Below the pieces are notes generated by a model, which saw nothing but the letters and a program-made list of their open reading frames with translations, was not told the DNA's origin and did no database searches. Made by a program: the position numbers and the translations under genes. Positions 31,970-40,040 of a DNA stretch of 45,160 nucleotides are shown here, piece by piece (the first letter of the stretch is position 1; every line of letters starts with the position of its first letter). Source of the DNA: a virus; the IMG/VR virus record IMGVR_UViG_3300033148_004581, positions 1 to 45,160 of that record; one strand, given 5' to 3'.

Positions 31970-32818
31970 CTAAAAATCTCCTAACAATTTAATCTCTAGT
32001 TCTCTTGGCTGACCACTTATCTCTGTTATCTCCCCTATCACTCGCATCACATCTTCCGCTGTTGCTGTTCCATCATTACATATATATCTCTGATCTTTCT
32101 CGCTTATATATGCACCACCTATTTTAAACGGCTTTATATCCAGCATAAAATTCGGGTCTTTAAACACACACCCCGCACTCTTCTCATGTATCGGCTGTTC
32201 CTTTGACTTCTTCTTTATCTTATCCATCATCCGTTTCTTTATATTGACTTTATTGTCCTCTTTCAATTCTATTCCAACACTTACAATTATCCAATTCTCA
32301 TCCTGCAAAAGTGTATATCTGCTCTTGCTCCAATCTCCCATCTCTTTCTTGCTTATATACTTTCTCTTCCCCGTACTCAACCCTACAAATCCTACACCAC
32401 CTATGCAATGCTTTATCCCTTTATCATAACTTGCATTCATCACCACCGCTCCCCCTATTGTTCCCGGCACACACACTCCCCATTCCATACCGCTCAACCC
32501 ATTCTTCCATACTATCTGTGCCACCCTTGCTGTTTTCATCCCTGCTGGCACACTTACACCAATAAAATTCGCTCTTGCACTATTTTTCTTATATACTTCC
32601 CATCCCCACCTTTGATCCTTCATACATATCACTCTACCCTTTATCCCCTTATCGCTTATCAACACATTGCTACCGCCACCAAAATATGTTATCTTCTTAT
32701 CTGTTTCTATCGCACTATACACATCTGTTACATCACAAGGAAAACATATCTCTTCTGCTTTTCCACCTATACCAAATGTTGTCAGTCCCGATAAATCAAA
32801 ATCTCTATATATCTTCAT
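31970..32818 (-). CDS. murB: UDP-N-acetylenolpyruvoylglucosamine reductase (MurB)
   Basis: A 282-residue protein with all MurB hallmarks: LTTFGIGGKA (12-21), the FAD-binding GGGSNVLISDKGIKG (47-61), VPGTIGGAVVMNAS (117-130), SRYTLL with Arg167, SAGCVFKDP (214-222) with Cys at the catalytic Ser/Cys position, IGGAYISEKD, and ELEIKLLG with candidate catalytic Glu275. In cells MurB makes UDP-MurNAc, the second committed step of peptidoglycan synthesis, with FAD and NADPH. The length fits the short (type II) class. It is rare in phages and sits between two sugar-type methyltransferases. It may supply UDP-MurNAc, or a relative, for a phage-directed glycan. Confidence 0.9.
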   Translation of the reverse strand: MKIYRDFDLSGLTTFGIGGKAEEICFPCDVTDVYSAIETDKKITYFGGGSNVLISDKGIKGRVICMKDQRWGWEVYKKNSARANFIGVSVPAGMKTARVAQIVWKNGLSGMEWGVCVPGTIGGAVVMNASYDKGIKHCIGGVGFVGLSTGKRKYISKKEMGDWSKSRYTLLQDENWIIVSVGIELKEDNKVNIKKRMMDKIKKKSKEQPIHEKSAGCVFKDPNFMLDIKPFKIGGAYISEKDQRYICNDGTATAEDVMRVIGEITEISGQPRELEIKLLGDF

Positions 32819-33399
32819 TCCTTCTCCAATACAAAATCACCCCTGAATGATTGAATCTGATAATACTTCTTTATCGCCTTGTCATATTTATTTAAAAATG
32901 AAACTATCGCACCCCTTATACATGCTTTCCTGTAATCATCCACTACCATTATTCCACCGCTTTGCAATCCACCCCACATCAATTCCATATCATGCAAACA
33001 CCCGTTATACGTGTGATCACCGTCTATATGCACAAAATCATAACCGCCACTCCCTATTGGATTATCTGTAACACTCTGTGTATCTACATTCAATAACGTT
33101 ATCTTGTTTGCATCCGATACAGGTTCTAACAATTCATATACATAATCAAACGTATCCTTACCCACACCACCATGCTCACTGCTGAAACAATCAATTCCGT
33201 AATACCTCGCCTTTGGACACGCACATAAAAACGAATATGCGCTGTACCCATACCTTACACCTATCTCCGCTATTGCTTTCGGCATATACTTCTTGCATAT
33301 ATTATACTTATGCTTGTAATAATTGTACCGCAACTTGTCCTTTTTGTCCTCATCGTCTTTATGTATTATACCAATCCATTTTTTATACTTTGGAAACAT
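32815..33399 (-). CDS. Class I SAM methyltransferase (Methyltransf_24-like) B
   Basis: A 194-residue protein. IAEIGVRYGYSAYSFLCACP is motif I, then YGIDCFS. YDFVHIDGDHTYNGCLHDMELM and GGIMVVDDY match the group of the methyltransferase at 31304-31969. The C-terminus ends in a short strand (YYQIQSFRGDFVLEKE). It is expected to methylate a small molecule or sugar. It overlaps the murB start by ATGA, so both are translated together. Confidence 0.78.
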   Translation of the reverse strand: MFPKYKKWIGIIHKDDEDKKDKLRYNYYKHKYNICKKYMPKAIAEIGVRYGYSAYSFLCACPKARYYGIDCFSSEHGGVGKDTFDYVYELLEPVSDANKITLLNVDTQSVTDNPIGSGGYDFVHIDGDHTYNGCLHDMELMWGGLQSGGIMVVDDYRKACIRGAIVSFLNKYDKAIKKYYQIQSFRGDFVLEKE

Positions 33400-34143
33400 T
33401 TATTTATCCTCAAATAATAACATCTGACCCGCATCTTGTTCTTCAAATGTTAGCCCTGTTTTTGCTTGCTCACACCTCTTGGCAGACATCTCGCAATATT
33501 TTTCCTTGTCATCTATCAAAACACATTTTCTGTCCATTTTCATACATCCCACCCCTGTCGTGCCAGATCCGCAAAACGGATCAATAATTGATTCGCCTTT
33601 ACTTGAAAACTGGTTTATATTTTTTAAGATTATTTCAATGGGTTTGGGTGTAGGATGATCGATTGAGACATCTTGACCGTTTTTGTTTATATATGCAGTG
33701 CTTTTTTCTTTATAAGGAATATCCGGATAGTGAAATCCTTTATTTAAAAAACAAACACAATATTCACAGTCGTTTAGAAGCTTGTTGTTTACTAATGGTA
33801 CTGGATTTGTTTTTACCCAAGTTATAACATTGAACCTTTCTCCAACGAATTTTAACAAATCGGGGAGTTGTTTGCAACTGCACCATACAAGGCTTGATTT
33901 TGCCGATTTTAAAAGAATCGGCATATAAACAGATATATCAAAGTCGGGGGAAGATCCCACATCATCGTTTATTTCATTGTGCGTTTTTAACCTTGAACCA
34001 GTCATTAAACCTCCCTCATGTGCAAAATCACCACGATACGGTGGATCGGTCAGCATTAAATCCGCGGGTTCAAGTTTCGGCAATATATCCAGACAGTCAC
34101 CGTGATATATTGTAACTAATGCGTTCTCATAATACGATTCCAT
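33400..34143 (-). CDS. Beta-class DNA N6-adenine/N4-cytosine methyltransferase
   Basis: A 247-residue enzyme. TDPPYRG (about 32-38) is motif IV, and IIDPFCGSGTTG (about 186-197) is motif I with the FxGxG SAM site; the order IV before I defines the beta class. DPPY favours N6-adenine. The start is ATG 34143 behind GGAG, not the upstream 34182. There is no restriction endonuclease next to it, so it probably protects the phage genome or regulates. Its coding DNA has more G on the given strand than the surrounding C-rich cassette, suggesting separate acquisition. Confidence 0.85.
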   Translation of the reverse strand: MESYYENALVTIYHGDCLDILPKLEPADLMLTDPPYRGDFAHEGGLMTGSRLKTHNEINDDVGSSPDFDISVYMPILLKSAKSSLVWCSCKQLPDLLKFVGERFNVITWVKTNPVPLVNNKLLNDCEYCVCFLNKGFHYPDIPYKEKSTAYINKNGQDVSIDHPTPKPIEIILKNINQFSSKGESIIDPFCGSGTTGVGCMKMDRKCVLIDDKEKYCEMSAKRCEQAKTGLTFEEQDAGQMLLFEDK

Positions 34144-34145
34144 CC

Positions 34146-35099
34146 CTATTCTCCTAACAATCTTACAACATCTTCTACCCACTTCATGCTCTGTTCCAAT
34201 TGCGTATCTTTTATATGCATATAATTTATGTTCTTTATATTGTATGGTATATTCCTGTAAAACACACTCGCATTATCACACAATATCATACTATGCATCA
34301 TCATGTTTATCACCCGATCCATCTTACTATACGCATACACCATCTCCTTTGGCTCTCTATCAAACACCCCCTTCAATTCTATCCCCGACTTCTTCAGCTT
34401 GTCTATATTCCCACTGCAAGCCTTATGATGTTTGAAATAATATAAATCCATATCTGCGTTACTGTTTATCTCTTTTAACAAATACATTATATAATGCCAA
34501 TTCATATCCCTTGACAATCTCGCTCCCTCTGTATGCCCTGCCAAATTTATCCCTATATTGCACCGCTTCTCATTCACCCCTGTTTCAAACTTCTCACTCT
34601 TCAGAAAATATGCAGGGTCTTGTATCATTTTTATATCCTTTAACCCCAACTTCTCTGTAACGTATGCATATGTATATAAATCCCTTACGCTTGATAACGC
34701 TGTGAATTGATGCATAACTTTTATTGCTTCTTCTGCTTCTTTTGATAACGGCTTTTCTTTTGTTCCTAAAAAATCCATGTTCATTCCGCTACCCCATATC
34801 ACTATCGGTATATTTATATCTACATAATTCTTCCAATTGCAAGGAAAATACCAGTGTGCACCTTCATAATTCTTCCAATAAAAATTACTGTACAATCCGC
34901 TACCGCCTATTATCAGCATATCCCCATCTGCATTCATCCGCTCTATTACTTCCATTGTACATTCATCGTTATTCAAATCCATCTTCACCCATTCTATCTC
35001 ACCGCTGTATGCTTCTTCTACCATCTGCCATATACCTTCGTGTATTGCTCTATCTCCCAAATTCGTATTGTATATGTGATAATGATATATTTTTTTCAT
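34146..35099 (-). CDS. Polysaccharide pyruvyltransferase family protein
   Basis: A 317-residue protein. YNTNLGDRAIHEGIW, ADGDMLIIGGSGLY, IPIVIWGSGMNM, TALSSVRDLYTYAYV and MIQDPAYFL appear in the order typical of the polysaccharide pyruvyltransferase family (PF04230). Members attach pyruvate ketals from phosphoenolpyruvate to surface glycans such as exopolysaccharide or cell-wall polymers. It follows a small cysteine-rich protein by ATGA. Together with the neighbouring glycosyltransferases it points to modification of a surface polymer. Confidence 0.82.
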   Translation of the reverse strand: MKKIYHYHIYNTNLGDRAIHEGIWQMVEEAYSGEIEWVKMDLNNDECTMEVIERMNADGDMLIIGGSGLYSNFYWKNYEGAHWYFPCNWKNYVDINIPIVIWGSGMNMDFLGTKEKPLSKEAEEAIKVMHQFTALSSVRDLYTYAYVTEKLGLKDIKMIQDPAYFLKSEKFETGVNEKRCNIGINLAGHTEGARLSRDMNWHYIMYLLKEINSNADMDLYYFKHHKACSGNIDKLKKSGIELKGVFDREPKEMVYAYSKMDRVINMMMHSMILCDNASVFYRNIPYNIKNINYMHIKDTQLEQSMKWVEDVVRLLGE

Positions 35100-35257
35100 T
35101 TGCTCTCCGCTTTCTTTTTCCCTTTTAATATTGGACAGTTAGCTTGTTCACACTCATCAAACTCACCCTTTCTTTTATTGCAATATCTAAAATCTACTAC
35201 TGGCTGTCCATACTTGCAGTTTCGCCTTATTGTTCTCCAATCAAGCACATAATTCAT
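35096..35257 (-). CDS. 53-residue cysteine-rich protein
   Basis: A 53-codon ORF. It has RRNCKYGQPVVDFRYC, then DECEQANCPILKGKKK, giving four cysteines that may bind zinc, and a basic tail. ATGA overlaps link it to both neighbours, so it fills the 154-bp gap and is very likely a real gene. Function is unknown. Confidence 0.7.
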   Translation of the reverse strand: MNYVLDWRTIRRNCKYGQPVVDFRYCNKRKGEFDECEQANCPILKGKKKAESK

Positions 35258-36144
35258 TTCACATACCCCTTACATGCAAACCTCAAATTAGCCCCTGCCC
35301 ATTCCCTTATCATCTTCACATCTCTCTCTGCCTGTATCCTCTCCAAAGCTACACCCCTCAATGTTCTCAACGCTCCTACACTCATCTGATTTAACACCTT
35401 TATATAATCAAATATATTCTTTTCCTCTGACAACATCAACCCCCCGTTAAACCCCCTTAACTCCTGCATCTGCCCCACTCTTGTAGATATAACCAAACAC
35501 CCCCTGTTCAACGCATCAAACGCTGGCAACGGTGCACCCTCCATATATGATGTACACACATATACTGTATAATCATCCAATAATTTAATATACTCTTCCT
35601 CTGTTAACACGTTTTTCCTGCCCTTTTTTATATAAAACCTTATACCTTCCCCCTCACACCTTTTCTGTATGCTCTCTAACACGCTCATTTGCTTTCTGGG
35701 GTAGTCTTGACACACACTAATACAACTTACCCCTTGCTCCGTCAAACTCTCTCTGAAGGGCAACAGTGAAGCCGTGGCGGTATTGTGTGCTTCTACCCCA
35801 TGCATCTTTAATCTCTGCTTCATTTCAACACTTACCGTCAATATACCCCTCATCTTCTTCAATATCTCTATCCTGCCCTCTCTTAACCGCCCGTTTTCCT
35901 TCCAATCCTTATCATCCTCGTATATCTCACACGGATCATTTATCAATATTATGCTCTTATTCGGATTATAATTATACATCTCATATATTCCATACCACCC
36001 GAATATCACAAAATCGTAATCATCCAGCTTTAATTCTTTATCAAAGCAACTCCTTAACTCTACATCTTCATTCTCTCCATACCACAGCTTCCCTACGTTA
36101 TGTAATGCCCAATCTTTGTGATTATATATAAATGCTATTTTCAT
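35254..36144 (-). CDS. Glycosyltransferase, GT4-like
   Basis: A 296-residue protein. The N-terminus MKIAFIYNHKDWALHNV, then DFVIFGWYGIYEM, resembles a short GT-B donor half. The C-terminus has the more telling CTSYMEGAPLPAFDALNRG, then CLVISTRVGQMQELRGFNGG, the usual E-G region of GT4 enzymes. It is shorter than most GT4s (about 350-400), so the acceptor domain is reduced. It would act in the same glycan pathway. ATGA overlaps join it to YopX and the 53-residue gene. Confidence 0.72.
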   Translation of the reverse strand: MKIAFIYNHKDWALHNVGKLWYGENEDVELRSCFDKELKLDDYDFVIFGWYGIYEMYNYNPNKSIILINDPCEIYEDDKDWKENGRLREGRIEILKKMRGILTVSVEMKQRLKMHGVEAHNTATASLLPFRESLTEQGVSCISVCQDYPRKQMSVLESIQKRCEGEGIRFYIKKGRKNVLTEEEYIKLLDDYTVYVCTSYMEGAPLPAFDALNRGCLVISTRVGQMQELRGFNGGLMLSEEKNIFDYIKVLNQMSVGALRTLRGVALERIQAERDVKMIREWAGANLRFACKGYVK

Positions 36145-36491
36145 TTCTTCTCCAATAGTTCTGAGTTCTCGTATATGTTTCCGATTACTTCGACCTTGCG
36201 CATGTCGTGACCGCTTATACCACCCGAATAGGGTGTGTTAATATCGCCCAACTGATTCCAATAGAACCATGCGTGGCGATATGAATAGCAACATTGATAG
36301 CGCAAGCCGTTTAACTCGCCAACATCACCTTCATATATCTCCACCCCCTTCTTGTCCTGCAAGCCGGTGTATTGCATTAAAACAGTGCGTCCATCGTCTT
36401 GTTGCATGATACCGTCTAAGTTACACAGAACCTTTGGTGTTATTATTTCTTTATCTTTTTTATCCCACGCTCTAAACTTTATCTCTCTCAT
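36141..36491 (-). CDS. YopX family protein
   Basis: A 116-residue protein. REIKFRAWDKKDKE at the start, LMQYTGLQDKKGVEIYEGDVG in the middle and VEVIGNIYENSELL at the end are the unmistakable signature of the phage YopX family (PF09643). Function is unknown; the fold forms a beta-rich oligomer. It lies inside the glycosyltransferase cassette. Its DNA is less C-rich on the given strand than that of the neighbouring genes, a hint of separate origin. Confidence 0.9.
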   Translation of the reverse strand: MREIKFRAWDKKDKEIITPKVLCNLDGIMQQDDGRTVLMQYTGLQDKKGVEIYEGDVGELNGLRYQCCYSYRHAWFYWNQLGDINTPYSGGISGHDMRKVEVIGNIYENSELLEKK

Positions 36492-37216
36492 TTATTATCC
36501 TTTGGAACAATCTTTGTATCACCAATTTCTTTATCAACACTTTTCTTTTTAGGTATTTCCCATCTGTTAAAACATTCCAATTCCTCTTCCGTTATATGCT
36601 GTACGTACCCCATTTTATTATCCAACGTTCTTTGCCTACCACCCTTAAATGAAAAATATTGAAACTCATCCCTAAATCGTTCATGCCATAAATGCTCTGG
36701 CGGGTTTACTTCTGATTCTTTATTTATGCGGATAAACTCTGATAAATAATATGCCTTTACTATAAAAAAGCATTGCTGTATTTCCCACGGCAATCCATCT
36801 GCATCACCAAACATCAACGGCTTTTTCATTTCCTTGCAACAATTCTCTATTATATCTTCCCCCCACACCAAACAATCCTGCTCTATATACACGTAATAAT
36901 CATACCCCTTACACATACAATATTCCGCTCCCTTTATCACGCTATCTTTCCACCCCATGCTATGCCCTAAATTATTTGCCCTTCTATACCTAACTATCGG
37001 AACCGTATTTTGCAATCTTGTTGCCGGCACTACATCTGAATGTGCATCTGTTATCCATATCTCTTTTGCATTTGTGTATTTCTCTATATACTGATACCAT
37101 AACCTGAAAAAATCTGCCGTATGTGTTTTCGGTGATGCTCCCCACCGATCCACACCACCATGCTTTACCTTGCCGTCTAATGTATAATAACATCCTGTAC
37201 CAATTAAATATGACAT
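36488..37216 (-). CDS. GT-A-type glycosyltransferase-like protein
   Basis: A 242-residue protein. Central YDYYVYIEQDCLVWGEDII has the strand-DxD-like arrangement of GT-A enzymes (acidic residue pair after a hydrophobic strand). The N-terminus (WITDAHSDVVPATR) and YRRANNLGHSMGWKDSV fit a nucleotide-binding core. It belongs to no well known family. I start at ATG 37216, which overlaps the upstream stop (TGATG); the TTG at 37222 is less likely. It lies downstream of the GT2-GT9 fusion. Confidence 0.55.
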   Translation of the reverse strand: MSYLIGTGCYYTLDGKVKHGGVDRWGASPKTHTADFFRLWYQYIEKYTNAKEIWITDAHSDVVPATRLQNTVPIVRYRRANNLGHSMGWKDSVIKGAEYCMCKGYDYYVYIEQDCLVWGEDIIENCCKEMKKPLMFGDADGLPWEIQQCFFIVKAYYLSEFIRINKESEVNPPEHLWHERFRDEFQYFSFKGGRQRTLDNKMGYVQHITEEELECFNRWEIPKKKSVDKEIGDTKIVPKDNK

Positions 37217-38928
37217 CAACAAACCCCTTTTATCTTAAACGCTTCTGCAACTATCTCCATATGATCGAACTCCGCACATCTCCACACGCTACAATCCTTC
37301 CACTTATTCCCCCTGCTCCAATCATCCTCTTGGCAAGTACAATCCGTACTTACTACATGTGCAAATCTATGCATCCCGTTTGCATTACAATTTTTCTTCT
37401 TATTTGTTGCCGTAAATACAACTATATTTTCCTTTCCTATCAAGTTAGCAAAATGATATAACCCACAATCATTCCCCATAGCTGTTTTACATTCGTTTAT
37501 CAAATCGCAAGTTTCCAACAAACCTATATCTGTTAAATCCTCTGTTCCCTCCACCCAATCTCCATCTGCACTCAATCCTACACTCGCTACCGTAAAATCC
37601 CTACCAATCAATTCATCAACTACATCCTTCCATTTTTTATATCGTTTCCTATCCCATGATCCACTTCTGAAACCACCAGCATACAAAACAAAATCAAACT
37701 TCTTTAAATCCTTACCCCCATATCTATTCCCCCTTATCTGTTTCCAATTCAACGGTGTTGTACCCCTCACCCTCTTCATAAATACGCTGTCTATATTGAC
37801 TGGTTTTAACTTTGCAAATGCTTGAAAATTTCTTTTCACTTCATTTATATATGTTCTATCGCCACAATTCATCAATGTTCGCACACCCTTCACTTCATTG
37901 TTCTGGTAACTTGTGACCAACCCCCTAAACTCATCATGCCCAACCTTCTCTATCTCTTCTTCGCTTACAAATAAACTACCACCACAATATTCCACAATCT
38001 CTTTCAGCGGTTTCAACTTCTCCAAATTATCCTTATCCGGTCTAAAATGGTAGTAATAATCTACACGTTCATACAACAATAAAAGATTCAAAAATGTTGG
38101 CACCGTTTCCAATACATTACCCAACCCCTCTTGACAAGAATAAATCACCCTGCCCCATCTCTTGAACGGCTCAACCTTACCAACATCTATTCCGTGTATC
38201 ATATCTATCAACCCTATCTTTGGGTTCTTGTAATTCTCTATCCACCGCTTTGTTTTCAACGGGTCTTTTGCTCTTTCCTCTGGATTTATTAAACTATCTT
38301 TCGGTGATGTATGATACACCAAAGAATAATCAGTATAAAATATCTTTGCGTGTTTGTTTTTACGCAACACACATTTGCTAATCTGCCTCCACACACCGGA
38401 ACTTCCCTTTGATGTATCCGCAAGCATGAGTTTCCAACCCCACCGCTCCATATGTTCATATCTCAACAAACATATCCCATCTATCATCTGGTTAGGTATT
38501 CCATTTAACTTTGTCCATATTCTATTATCAAGAAAAAAACGCAATATCACATCGCATCCAGTATTATGCAACGACCTTTCGTATGTATCAAATAAACGCT
38601 TGAAAAAATCTTTGCACACATAACAATCATCTGGTAAAAATATGACAAATTCCGACCACTCTTCTTTTACAACTTCGAATATTATATTATATGTGTCCCA
38701 ATATCCACCGACCCCCCTATGAAATTCATTGTCTTTGAAATGTATCTTGTAGTTTATTAACTCCTGCTTTGATTCTATTTTCTTGTACGGCTCTCCACCG
38801 TCCTTCACTATATAATGTGTTACCGCATAATCATAGTTTCCTTCCAAATCATTCTTTATTGATTTTATCATTTTCTTTAACAATTTTTCTCTTAAATACG
38901 TTGTTGTTATTAATGCTATCTTTCTCAT
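37216..38928 (-). CDS. GT2 - GT9 (heptosyltransferase-like) fusion
   Basis: A 570-residue two-domain enzyme. Residues about 1-250 are GT-A: ALITTTYLREKLLKKMIKSI, then FVIFLPDDCYVC with the acidic pair. From about 262, GRVIYSCQEGLGNVLETVPTF is the N-terminal hallmark of family GT9 (LPS heptosyltransferases). DFVLYAGGFRSGSWDRKRYKKW and GNDCGLYHFANLIGKENIVVFTATN are the sugar-nucleotide C-terminal motifs. The fusion suggests that two sequential transfers are made by one protein, perhaps on an LPS-core-like acceptor. It may be the central enzyme of the cassette. Confidence 0.8.
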   Translation of the reverse strand: MRKIALITTTYLREKLLKKMIKSIKNDLEGNYDYAVTHYIVKDGGEPYKKIESKQELINYKIHFKDNEFHRGVGGYWDTYNIIFEVVKEEWSEFVIFLPDDCYVCKDFFKRLFDTYERSLHNTGCDVILRFFLDNRIWTKLNGIPNQMIDGICLLRYEHMERWGWKLMLADTSKGSSGVWRQISKCVLRKNKHAKIFYTDYSLVYHTSPKDSLINPEERAKDPLKTKRWIENYKNPKIGLIDMIHGIDVGKVEPFKRWGRVIYSCQEGLGNVLETVPTFLNLLLLYERVDYYYHFRPDKDNLEKLKPLKEIVEYCGGSLFVSEEEIEKVGHDEFRGLVTSYQNNEVKGVRTLMNCGDRTYINEVKRNFQAFAKLKPVNIDSVFMKRVRGTTPLNWKQIRGNRYGGKDLKKFDFVLYAGGFRSGSWDRKRYKKWKDVVDELIGRDFTVASVGLSADGDWVEGTEDLTDIGLLETCDLINECKTAMGNDCGLYHFANLIGKENIVVFTATNKKKNCNANGMHRFAHVVSTDCTCQEDDWSRGNKWKDCSVWRCAEFDHMEIVAEAFKIKGVC

Positions 38929-38939
38929 TTTTGTTTTTC

Positions 38940-40040
38940 CTATAAATATCCTAAATCTCTCAACCTTTTTTTATGCTCTTCATCACTATTACCTTTACCA
39001 TATTCCAACGTAACACTATCCAATAATTCATTCATATAAAAAACATCATCCCTACAATCAACATATTTCACAAACCCCTTTTCGTACATGCCATCCATTT
39101 TGTAATAACACATATCCGTTCCACCGTTCAAATTTGTCTGTATTGCCTTGTACTTCCCGTCATTGATACAACTCTTTAACACCCCTTCGTTTTCTGTTTC
39201 CGAATATACCCAATCATAACCAACCGCATCCTCTGGCATCAATGTATGCCTACCGCTTGTCAATCTGTATATATCGTCCTGCTTATCCAAACTCTTTATC
39301 GGTTTCCATATCAACGGCACATGCAATGTTTCCTCAAACAATTCCTGCTTGTGGCTCAACTCGTATTTCCCGAAATCATCTCCGTGATCCGAAGTTAAAT
39401 ATATATCTGTATTATCAAAATCAAACTTATCTAATATAACAGGCAACCACTCTTCGTCAAACCACTTCAATTTCGCATCATACAACTCGAACAGTTGCGG
39501 TAAACTTGGATCAATCAAATTATGATACTTGAACGGTAACGCTTTCTCGCCTCCTGTATGCAGATGAAAGAAATGCAACCAAACAAATACCGGCTTATCC
39601 TTTGGAAATTCATGCTTTTTAAAATTCTCTAGCCACAAATTCCCCTTATATCCACATTGCGTATGACTCCCCCACCTCTTTGATAAATCACTGTTCTCAT
39701 CTACGTAATCCCACCCCTTATTCATCCCGTACCCTCTTATCAACCCATCATATCCTGTAAACACCGCTGTATAATAACCCTGCTCCTGCAACCCTACCTG
39801 TATCATTCTTTTCTCTGGATGCATAGCACAGTCATACATTCTTCTTATCCCATGTTCATACGGATATAGCCCTGTCAACATTGAACAATGACTTGCTGGT
39901 GTATATGGTGCTGTTGCCTGTACGTTATGATACACAAAGGAGTTCCCCATCAACTCTTTTATGTTTTTCAAATCCACCATATCATTATGTATTACAGCAT
40001 CATACCTCCCACAATCTATTGTTATCAATATTTTATTCAT
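38940..40040 (-). CDS. Sulfatase / alkaline-phosphatase-superfamily hydrolase or transferase
   Basis: A 366-residue protein. The N-terminal ILITIDCGRYDA gives metal ligand Asp9. APYTPASHCSMLTGLYPYEHGIR has the sulfatase layout but with Thr47 where the active Cys/Ser normally stands, like the Thr nucleophile of LtaS and EptA-type phosphotransferases. IYLTSDHGDDFGKYELSHKQELFEE supplies Asp-His metal ligands. So it may hydrolyse sulfate or phosphate esters or move a phospho-group. No membrane segments are present, unlike LtaS or EptA. A role in glycan or lipid decoration fits the neighbours. Confidence 0.78.
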   Translation of the reverse strand: MNKILITIDCGRYDAVIHNDMVDLKNIKELMGNSFVYHNVQATAPYTPASHCSMLTGLYPYEHGIRRMYDCAMHPEKRMIQVGLQEQGYYTAVFTGYDGLIRGYGMNKGWDYVDENSDLSKRWGSHTQCGYKGNLWLENFKKHEFPKDKPVFVWLHFFHLHTGGEKALPFKYHNLIDPSLPQLFELYDAKLKWFDEEWLPVILDKFDFDNTDIYLTSDHGDDFGKYELSHKQELFEETLHVPLIWKPIKSLDKQDDIYRLTSGRHTLMPEDAVGYDWVYSETENEGVLKSCINDGKYKAIQTNLNGGTDMCYYKMDGMYEKGFVKYVDCRDDVFYMNELLDSVTLEYGKGNSDEEHKKRLRDLGYL

